Shown piece after piece: positions 14,801 through 20,800 of a stretch of 21,609 bases of DNA. Position 1 is the stretch's first letter. Every line of letters begins with the position of its first letter. Origin of the DNA: an uncultured Frankiales bacterium (lineage in GTDB: Bacteria; Actinomycetota; Actinomycetes; Mycobacteriales; SCTD01); contig CAMLIA010000053.1 in assembly GCA_946479905.1 (NCBI GenBank), positions 1-21,609 on the forward strand, given 5' to 3'. The translations under genes and the position numbers were made by a program. The notes beneath the pieces are model-generated. The model was given only the letters and a program-made list of their open reading frames with translations. It had not been told where the DNA came from and did no database searches.

Positions 14801-16580
14801 CGGCCAGCTGTTCGTGAACTCCAAGACCGGGAACCGGATGCTGATCGACCGCGATGGGAAGGGTGCGCTCACCCTCGGGCCTCGCGCCCGCGGCGGGACG
14901 GCCGGCACGAAGTCGGTCGCCATGACGATCCGCACCCTGCAGGCGCAGGGCTGGACTGCCGAGTCCGGTCCCGACGTCGACGTCCCTGGTCCGATGCACA
15001 ACGCGGCGGTCAAGAAGGCGCAGCGGCTCGCCGGGCTCCCTGCCGTCGGCACGCCGTACGTCGCACCGGCACCGACCGGTGCGGTCTACCCCGGTGCTGC
15101 GACCGGACCGGTGACCTCCACCCCGCACGGTTCGGTGTCTCGCGGCCAGACCATCCGGGTCGGCGGCGAGGACTGGATCGTCACCGAGACCGGTGGCACG
15201 TTCTGGGGCTACCGGCCCGGCAAGGACGACCCGAACACGATCACCCGGCAGAAGGACGACTCGTGGAAGCAGGGCGTCCAGATCCCCGGCTCCGGCGCGG
15301 CCATGATCGACGTCGTCGGAGCTGCCCCGCAGCCGGCGCAGAACATCCCCTCGAGCGGGAAGGCGCGCGCCTACGACTCGGCGCTGCCCACGGCGGCGAC
15401 CACGACCGGTGTCGGGTCCGCGCACGGCTCCGGGTTCACCGTGAACACCCAGACGATCCCGGCCAACGAGCTCAAGGCTGGGGACAGCATCCTGCTCAAC
15501 GGGCGCGAGTCCGAGGGTCTGTTCGTGGTGACCTCGATCGGGCAGGACCACAAGGGGCGCGAGGCGGTCTACGGGTACGCCGGCACGACCGCTGACCTCG
15601 CGGGCGGGTCGACCACCCCGGAGAAGCTGTTCCTCACCAACCCCGGTTCGACGATGCGGCAGACCCGTGTCGCGGTGGACGGCGCGGTCCCGGCTGCACC
15701 TGTGGTGCCGCGGCCGATCGCACCGAAGCCGCCGACGGAGGTCGAGCGGAACGACATCTCCGACCCGTCGAGTGCTGCGAAGGTCCGGCAGATCCTCTCG
15801 GCTCGAGGGTCGCTGGGTGCCGCGCAGGGGTCGACGTCGGTGTCCGGGCAGAACCAGATCATGGCTCACCTGCAGGCGCTGCGCGGCTACAACGCCCACC
15901 CGGACGTCATCTCCGAGCAGGAGATGGACGACTACGTCGACGCCGGCGAGATCGAGCTCTGGCGCGGCATGCAGCAGAAGGGCAGCGTCGACGTCGCGGA
16001 GGACTACCGGTCCGGCCGGCACTACCCCGGTGGCACGAACGGCACGCAGTACGGCACCGGCACCTACGCGGCGTACGGCTACCACGCTGGCGGGCAGCGG
16101 GACGCGATCAAGTTCGCGTCCGGGTCGAACGCCTACGGCGGTGGCCCGAACGGTGTGCTGGTGCGGATGACCATCAAGGCCGACGCGCGGGTCGTGGAGT
16201 ACGACGAGCTCGTCTCGAAGCTCCGCAACGACAACTCGCCGGAGGCGACGGCGATCCGCAACGCGTCGTACGGGTACGGCGACGTCGGCCTGTACGCGGT
16301 GCTGCTCGGCTACGACGTCATCCGCAAGAGCCACGGGTACCAGTCGTCCCACAAGGCTGCGAACGCGGACAACTGGGACGACGGGTTCGTGGTGATCGTG
16401 AACCGGTCGGCGGTGCGGATCAGCGAGAAGAACTACGTGCCGGACTCCAACCCGCGCGCGAAGGCGGGCGCGAACCCGCCGCCGAAGCGGATCTCGCAGG
16501 CCACCCACCGGATGCGGTCGAAGCAGGCCAAGCACGAGGCGGGCGTGGACTACGGCCGGAAGATCAAGAGGGAGCCATGA
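8817..16580 (+). CDS. Giant portal fusion protein with kinase-like and ADP-ribosyltransferase-like domains
   Basis: This single 2587-aa frame starts at GTG 8817, which overlaps the upstream TGA; GTG 8814 and 8799 are alternatives. Residues 1-420 are a portal protein of normal size, the dodecameric DNA gate at one capsid vertex. A Gly-rich linker follows, then KYNPDQPRYPQGSALGGQF (about 495-513), resembling GGQF motifs I associate with phage head proteins. Residues about 575-2050 hold beta modules separated by Ala/Pro linkers, interrupted by a HipA/PI-kinase-like domain (about 1120-1365). Two further small beta domains (about 2105-2160 and 2215-2290) precede an ADP-ribosyltransferase-like domain (about 2360-2545) and a basic tail. 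Portals are usually 400-550 aa. Processing by the maturation protease is plausible but unproven. No frameshift or stop interrupts the frame. Confidence 0.92.
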   Translation: MKFLPSLGARESKAPSALQLETKDAAMQRASLGRNGYPYAGQPYTPPGPDIDRLVRDGYERVIWAFRAIDAIADKMSDWPIEVIEGFGEKAKPVDDPLLPLLNQYSNDLERQAKYFRYRLISQLLISKRGVFVEVIPNRMGRLAALNLLPPNLTTPLPDPDNFLAGFRVQLLGGRDAYVDRPVWDPENPGRGGVVWIRKPHPTDPYSSVTPLEAAGISLDLDFYARLYNLNFLRNDGRAGQLVAVKGGLSPEDAQELKARFQPGMAGAGRTTVIEADSVSVQDTATTPRDAQYAELRTITKDDILIALGTPESVLGNASGRTFDNADAEKENWLDVTVLPLSRVVEAGFDPLTKGGWKDDRRVRHDVSGEPVLQRRHQLKVDAARKDQEAGRISVDEYRKIAELDEVGRPGSKVLWLTGGKVAVGEESDEKAAAELQPVGHPPMGPADGGLGGFGGGGGGFNFDQALAQATGQPQDQTTALAGKDDVLELETKKYNPDQPRYPQGSALGGQFMSTGDIARWLAGKPLSDGTPASSVVDPNPGSTDSPSPTQGGGGGAARFLSHSDPKVRAAAEVLSYPPSYPYARVLGTAAAQPVRTAKPTKLVSLRKGDVVNYAGAPGGRPGPWTVAAATRKPGGKIELELVNADGDDFSTTAGAQQTLTAVARTPHPQVVADAKRTVAAAARVMAGGGGPAAAPAAKPASPAGPKPGDTGPFSPIVPGRYTAYSSTGGQVTLDVSVDAQGNLSGVHTRSNGATTAMSPAMLSSSLGSASLGPLYTFQGPTPPASPLQLRPGVTYVNAAGDTITSGTIAGHYTPAGGAPQSQTINYLQSRLSQGGWSVQQPQAAPAAPPAPAPPAPAPPVPAAAPAAPAFVHPTFNLPPASPSEDIYLETRTGKVAYVNHITGGMRVFDSQGGKTTTGATGAQLAQGRGAWRHQTSLPTGQVPTGSPAYKKAFAAHTAAVHAANGPYNPAPVTPAAPASVPAAAPVALPNYLDARDIASGRTPGVRKHRTQLANAKPGSVWVADDGSVLQVSNVGGMLVYPQGNWKPLPVTSGYFNTPNTPAHWAEADPTIMSAVQSPPPAAPVPAPAAHVPPAAVPAPTAQVPTPAAPAPSSGRAAAVLTTGVQSIAVGGAGWRTSGGQSGSNPASMMTDPSGQQHYVKSQDAKHADNEVVAAMLYRAAGVQVPTVRRATIANGSFTGQSGNDGIASEVVAGTSDMSARMRRDPKYRDAVLEDFAVHAWLGNWDAVENNNTMTGTNGLPVTVDVGGAVAFRARGTKRVLDDKVGELTSMRSQANTAGQTFKQLTPNSTDPRFVAGVERIAEIRPGQIRDMVDVGMPSFSAAERRKITAALVARRAHLAQEAGVTLPENRATPAPAPVPAPAAVAAVTPNPAPAAAAAGAPLPTPSGGWTAANMPAGQSPPPGVYPLGMGTQTITIHGDGTGTLSGTNTTVHRPAHAAALAANGGSWSPTAPAPAAQPAPAAPAAPASVVATTPHPNLGGKSPNDILVPPPNYPYPVVAGAPVATALPAAKSIKATSLRRGDVISYQTAPVTVISVDRNTGTVTAQDAKGATVTVPAPSGNHLAIARTDHPTKVAEARRILAGAGGAQPAAAAPATQVVKTTPAYKHGNAARGAANGYGTAQQGGYMPVPGQTYASPRGDVVVVHSDGSGTVYRGAAGPSGAPTDLQPVDVENLLQPGTAYVPVGPKQTTAKYSINIGRHTNAAGDTLDVMPDGSGLLTVNNGNPVRIPEDTVDQLINAPNATPQAKFYYDNPSPHSASASATQPAPAAAPAGPTPPPAGGWVAAGQVTPGAVFIDPKTGDTLTIGPRGGGKVTFAVGPHAGTARNMSAASATSQLRKASTRWHLQTSGVGAPSPTAQPAAAVPAGPKVGTNGPFKKNAAGGFPAGTYAKGFATITVNPDGSATLLSAQGGSPRSMHPADVDIQLGGATGATWTYSGPPVARPAAPATPSVPGAPVFAPKVGASATDFVNSLQPGQLFVNSKTGNRMLIDRDGKGALTLGPRARGGTAGTKSVAMTIRTLQAQGWTAESGPDVDVPGPMHNAAVKKAQRLAGLPAVGTPYVAPAPTGAVYPGAATGPVTSTPHGSVSRGQTIRVGGEDWIVTETGGTFWGYRPGKDDPNTITRQKDDSWKQGVQIPGSGAAMIDVVGAAPQPAQNIPSSGKARAYDSALPTAATTTGVGSAHGSGFTVNTQTIPANELKAGDSILLNGRESEGLFVVTSIGQDHKGREAVYGYAGTTADLAGGSTTPEKLFLTNPGSTMRQTRVAVDGAVPAAPVVPRPIAPKPPTEVERNDISDPSSAAKVRQILSARGSLGAAQGSTSVSGQNQIMAHLQALRGYNAHPDVISEQEMDDYVDAGEIELWRGMQQKGSVDVAEDYRSGRHYPGGTNGTQYGTGTYAAYGYHAGGQRDAIKFASGSNAYGGGPNGVLVRMTIKADARVVEYDELVSKLRNDNSPEATAIRNASYGYGDVGLYAVLLGYDVIRKSHGYQSSHKAANADNWDDGFVVIVNRSAVRISEKNYVPDSNPRAKAGANPPPKRISQATHRMRSKQAKHEAGVDYGRKIKREP
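8880..10080 (+). other. Portal domain of the giant fusion
   Basis: Residues about 22-420 follow the HK97-type portal plan: RVIWAFRAIDAIADKMSDWPIEV (61-83, shown as the conserved clip/wing entry), DDPLLPLLN (95-103), YFRYRLISQLLISKRGVFVEV (115-135), ALNLLPPN (145-152), the SPEDAQELKARF helix (250-261), the ITKDDILIALGTPESVLG segment (299-316) and a final helix with GRISVDEYRKIAEL (391-404). All expected blocks are present in order and unbroken, so the portal part looks functional. Confidence 0.9.
10535..10880 (+). other. Small beta-barrel-like domain, copy 1 (SLRKGDVVNY)
   Basis: This segment of the giant fusion reads YPYARVLG...KPTKLVSLRKGDVVNYAGAP...WTVAAATRKPGG and ends ARTPHPQVVADAKRTVAAA. 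It is clearly paralogous to 13330-13640. The GDV core suggests an SH3- or KOW-like small barrel. Function is unknown. Confidence 0.6.
12180..12910 (+). other. HipA/PI3-4-kinase-like domain
   Basis: Residues about 1120-1365 of the giant fusion. Visible motifs are the Gly-rich entry VGGAGWRTSGGQSGSNP, HYVK with K1161 (candidate ATP-contacting lysine), a helix with DNEVVAAMLYRAAGVQVP, the catalytic-loop-like GNWDAVENNN with D1246 and N1250, and the metal-loop-like VDVGGAVAFR with D1265. This layout occurs in kinase-fold domains of phage head and toxin proteins. The key residues are all present, so it may be active. Target and direction of phosphorylation are unknown. Confidence 0.7.
13330..13640 (+). 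other. Small beta-barrel-like domain, copy 2 (SLRRGDVISY)
   Basis: This is a paralogue of 10535-10880: YPYPVVAG...KSIKATSLRRGDVISYQTAPVTVISVDRNTG and a closing ARTDHPTKVAEARRILAGA. Copy 1 uses more G-ending codons while this one uses more C-ending codons, suggesting separate histories. Confidence 0.6.
15900..16450 (+). other. ADP-ribosyltransferase-like C-terminal domain
   Basis: Residues about 2360-2545 of the giant fusion. Signature blocks are ELWRGM with R2383, the YGTGTYAAYGYH loop (2412-2422), AIKFASG, a strand with VLVRMTIKADARVVEYDEL, then YGDVGLYAVLLGYDVI and FVVIVNRSAVRIS. This matches ADP-ribosyltransferase-fold domains attached to phage head proteins and to polymorphic toxins. T4 Alt is a known precedent for an injected phage ADP-ribosyltransferase. 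The third catalytic residue cannot be fixed by eye. Confidence 0.72.
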
Positions 16581-17011
16581 GCGAGCAGACCCCGGAGCAG
16601 CAGTACTTCGGCCCCGACGCGGACCTGATCTGGCGGATGGACCGGCTACTCGCCGTGGACCCGAAGCTGTTGCCGGCGGAGTTCTCCGGGCTCTCCGATG
16701 AGGAGCAGGCGGAGGCGGTCGACCGGATCATCGCGGCCGGCACCTGGCGGCGGCTCGAGGAGCGTGACCAGCGGCTGCTCGATGCCGCCGCCCTGGTCTA
16801 CTCCGCCGGCGGTGCGCCGGCGATCCTCGCCCCGGAGACGGTGGGCGACTGGCAGGCCGAGGACTCGGCGATCGACAACGAGGGTGGCCGGGTGCCGGTG
16901 CGGCCGTTGCGGGAGGACGCGCTGACCTCGGAGGACCGTGCCGAGCTGCGCATGTACGAAGATGACTCCGACGTCCCGGAGGCGGACGCGGAAGGGTGGG
17001 TCGGGCTGTGA
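16577..17011 (+). CDS. Hypothetical acidic protein between the two giant fusions
   Basis: ATG 16577 overlaps the giant portal stop (ATGA) and has GGGAG six bases upstream. The 144-aa product is helical in the middle (LSDEEQAEAVDRIIAAG, then RRLEERDQRLLDAAALVYSA) and strongly acidic near the end (YEDDSDVPEADAEGW). No family is recognised. Its start, MSEQTPEQQ, resembles MTEQTPEG at 6140, but this is too short to mean relation. It is coupled on both sides by 4-base overlaps, so it is presumably made together with the portal and MuF fusions; a chaperone or inhibitor role for the neighbouring effectors is possible but only inferred from position and charge. Confidence 0.8.
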   Translation: MSEQTPEQQYFGPDADLIWRMDRLLAVDPKLLPAEFSGLSDEEQAEAVDRIIAAGTWRRLEERDQRLLDAAALVYSAGGAPAILAPETVGDWQAEDSAIDNEGGRVPVRPLREDALTSEDRAELRMYEDDSDVPEADAEGWVGL

Positions 17012-17800
17012 GCGATCGCGACCAGCTTCGGTCGGCGGCTGCGAAGGAGGTCGACCGGTGGGAGCAGGCGTTCACCGACGAGCTCATGCGGCTGTTCGAC
17101 CGGCAGCAGGGTGTCACCCTGGCGCGGTTGCAGGGCACGAAGGCACGCAAGCACACCCGGCACTGGCAGCCGGCCGGTGACCGGGAGCTGGAGGTCAAGC
17201 AGATCATCGACGTCGCCCGGTGGGTGGCGGATGCGGCGGGTTCGGTGGCGCCGCTGGTGCGGCGGCTGTTCTCGTCGGTCTACGAGCGGGTGTCGAAGAG
17301 CATCGACGCTGGCGCGGACCCGTCCCCGGAGGGTGGGGACGCGTACGAGCAGGCGGTGAAGGCTCGGCTGGACCGGGTCGCGGAGGGCGTGGCGACCGCG
17401 ACCCGTGAGGTGGAGGAGTTCATCGCGAAGGCCGAGGACGACGGCAAGCCGATGAAGGAGATCGTCGCCGGCGTGCAGGATCTGTACGCGCAGCGGAAGC
17501 CGGCGTGGGCGGCACGGATCGCGACCGCCTCGGCGGTGGGGTCGATCAACCAGGCTGCCCTGTTCGCGGCGATGGATCGGGGCAGCTCGGCCAAGCAGTG
17601 GCTTTCGGTGCGGGACTCGAAGGTCCGTGACACCCACGTCGCCGCCGACGGGCAGGTGCGGCTGCTGGACGAGCGGTTCCGGCTCGGCGGGATCCCGACG
17701 CACCCGAAGCGGTCGCTGCTGCTGTTCCCCGGCGATCCCGGCCCGCAGGTGCCGGCGGACGAGGTCATCAACTGCCGCTGCACCCTGCTGTTCTCTCCGC
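17008..17800 (+). other. MuF-like head morphogenesis domain
   Basis: Residues 1-265. A long helical N-terminus leads to the diagnostic KQWLSVRDSKVRDTH (196-210), DGQVRLLDERF and the closing VPADEVINCRCTL with C256 and C258. This is the classic end of SPP1 gp7/Mu gpF-type minor head proteins. Confidence 0.88.
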
Positions 17801-20800
17801 CACGGACCAAGAAGTCCGGCCCGGAGTTGGAGCGTGGCGGTGACGCTGCAACTGGACTTGAGGTCAAGGCCGCGCGCGGGTTCACGACCGCGTGCGTGAT
17901 GGCGGTGCCTGCCGTCGGGCAGCCGGCGCTCGCGCAGCTCGCTGAGGACCAGGAGCCGCATGCGACTCTGCTGTTCCTGGGGGAGCGGGACACGCTGCCC
18001 GAGGACGCGTTGCCGACGCTGATCAAGGCCACGTCGCTGGTCGCGGAGCGGTTCGGCCGGTTCGACGCCGGCGTGGAGAAGGTCGGGAAGCTCGGTGACG
18101 ACGACCCGCCGGCCACGGTCGCGCACCTGCAGCGGGACACGCTGGAGGCGATCCGGGAGGCGCTGCTCGAGGATCCCGACGTGGCCGCGATGCTCGGCAA
18201 CGCCGAGCAGTTCCCGCAGTTCACCCCGCACGTCACCCTCGGCTACGGCATCGAGGCGGACGCGGACGGGGACGTGGACTTCGACCGGATCGCGGTCTGG
18301 TGGGGCGATGACCGGTTCGAGTTCCAGCTGACCGGCATGGAGGGCAAGGCGGTCCGTCACGTCCGCACCCGCGCCGGCGCTCAGCAGTACGGTCAGCCGA
18401 TCGGGTCGGTCATCCACCCGGACGTGACCCCCACCTTCCATGCTCCCGGCGCAGCCGCGCCGAGCTCGGGATCGGCGCCGTCGACCGGGGGTGGATCGGG
18501 GCCCCGGTCGACGGTCGTCGGCACGGTCGGCGGGCTCCCGGTCCGCGACGACTCGACCGACCCTGCTACCCGCGCGATCGTCGACCAGTACTCGCCCGGC
18601 CTGCCTGCGGACGCGCGGATCGTGGCGCTGCACGACCGGAAGGACCGGGTCGGCGGGTACGTCGCCTGGTCGCAGGCGGACGGGCAGGTGCTCGCCGTGT
18701 CGGTGCATCCGTCGCTGCGCGGGCGGCGTGTGGGCGACCAGCTGGTGGCGATCGCGAAGCAGGTCGATCCGCAGGTCAACCAGAACCCGTCCTCGCGGAG
18801 CCTCGCCGCTTCGGCCGCGCCGGCGACGTCGTCGCCTCGAGGTCTGCCGCAGATCCGGTCCCGCGCCCAGGCGGGCGACACGCCGGGCACCTCAGGTGAC
18901 TTCGCTGCCGATTCCTCGCGCATCGATCGGCTGCAGAAGGCGTACCTGCGTGACGGCGGGGACACCACGTCGCTGTTCTCGCGGGGTGGCCGCTGGTCGC
19001 GTGACCGGGAGCGGCAGCAGCAGGAGATCATCGACCACTTCCTGGGCCAGCCGGGGGTGAAGCGTGACCGCAAGCTGCTGGTGACGGCCGGCATGCCCGG
19101 TGCCGGCAAGACCACGGTCATCAACTCCCCGCTCGGGCAGCAGACGATGGGCATCGACCTGTCGGAGTACGTCGCGGTGTCCGCCGACGAGGTCAAGGAG
19201 CAGATGATCGCGCGCGGCATGGTGCCGGACTACCCCGGCCTGTCGCCGGACGAGGCGGCGACCCTGTACCACGCGGAGAGCTTCGAGATCGCGCACGCGT
19301 TGATGCGGCAGGCCGCGAAGCGGGGGCTGAACTTCGCCTACGACACGTCGTTGAAGTCGTCGGGGCAGATGAGCTTCGCGACCACGGCTGCCCGCAGGTC
19401 GGGGCAGCGGTACGACACGACGGTGCTGCTGGTCGACGTGGACGTCAAGACGGCGCAGGACCGGGCGAAGGCTCGCTACCTGGCGGGTGGGCGGTTCATG
19501 CCGGCCGGGTTGATCGCGGGGATGCGTCCGGCTGGCCGGAAGCACCGGTCGCGGCCGGCGGAGAACTTCCAGCTGGTGAAGGGTGACGCGGATCGGTGGT
19601 TCGTGTTCGACAACACGGGCTCGAACCCGGTGCTCGCGGGGTCGGGGGACAAGGGTTCTCGGCGTCGTACGGCTGCCGTGCCGCCACCTGTGGCGGCTCC
19701 TGCACCTGCGGCGGCTCCGACGCCCGCCGCTGTCCCGGTCGCGGCTCCTGCGGCCCCTGCCGCCGCCGTCGACACGCTCGACCTGTCCACCACCGCGAAG
19801 CGCCGCCGCGCCGAGGCGGTCCTCGACGGGCTCCCCACGGGCACGGAGGTCACGGCGATCGCGCGCGGCCACTCCGCGAAGGAGACTCGGTACGTCAAGA
19901 ACGCGCAGGGCGACTGGGATCACGTCGGCAAGGTCGGCGGCTACGCGATGGTCATGGACTCGTCGTCGGTGGTCACCGGGTCGGCGGAGGTGCGGCTGCC
20001 GGCCGGGTCCGCCTCGAGCGTGCCGGACCAGCCTGCCCCGGACCGTGTCCTGATCGCGGACGCGCAGGCGCAGTGGAACGAGGCGCTGCAGGACGGCTAC
20101 GACGTCGGGAACGTGGTCGACACGGTGAAGTTCCGCCGTGACGACGTGCTCGCGCAGCTGCGCGCCGGCGACCGGTCCATCACGGTGAAGGACGACGTCG
20201 AGCAGGGGTTGACCCGCGAGCAGGCGATCGCGGCGCTCCGTGCTGGCGGGACCGACGTGTCCGAGTTCGACGCCCCGCCGCCTGCTCCGGCTGCGCCGGC
20301 TCCTGCCGTGTCCGTTCAGGCTGCGACCGCCGCCGCCTACCAGCTCCCGCCCGCGCTCCCGCCGCCTCCGGCCGGCGCGCTCGTGTACGCCCACCCGCAG
20401 GGCAAGCACGTCTACGTGCTGCCCGACGGGTCGATGCAGGTGTACAAGCCGGACGGGAAGCGGGCCACGAGCTCGGCCACCCCACAGAAGCTCGCCGCAG
20501 GGTACGGCGGCTGGCAGCTCGTCATCGGCCCCGGCGCCGACCCGGCCGCCGCGGCGGCCAGCGCGGCTCAGGTGAAGCCGGCGACCTCGCCCACGTCGAA
20601 GCCGCCGATCGTCGCAGGCCCCTCGGTGCCGCTGGACGTGTCCCCCGGCCTGCCCGCGCCCGCCGGCGCGCTGCCGGTCGCCCCGATGGACTTCAACGAG
20701 GCTCCCCTGTCCGACGTCCCGAAGTACATCGCGGACGACGACTACGTGTTCCAGCAGAAGATCGACGGCATCCGCGGGGTGCTCGTGGTCGAGCCGGGCA

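Larger units (their letters stand above)
10950..14970 (+). repeat. About ten diverged copies of a 50-65-residue beta module
   Basis: Copies by my reading: 10950-11160, 11178-11343, 11469-11635, 11863-12027, 13068-13230, 13740-13936, 13945-14140, 14233-14423, 14517-14692 and 14787-14970. The shared plan is PG-x-x-(Y/F/W), a G-(D/N) turn, a strand, DG-x-G or a similar turn, a second strand, a Ser/Thr-rich loop, a short helix with leucines and a terminal W or Y followed by a polar strand. DNA-level identity is low, so these are old duplications. Ala/Pro linkers separate most copies. The kinase-like domain sits between copies four and five. Confidence 0.7.

Noticed and set aside
13217..15595. A 792-codon plus-strand frame in another frame inside the portal fusion
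   Set aside because: Very Arg/Asp/Gly-rich shadow translation; the +0 frame has recognisable modules throughout and no break.
8454..16535. A 2693-codon open frame on the minus strand opposite the giant portal fusion
   Set aside because: Its translation is Arg/Val/His-rich without any domain, while the plus strand has clear portal, kinase and transferase motifs. Long antisense frames are expected in very GC-rich genes because reversed stop codons are rare in such codon usage.
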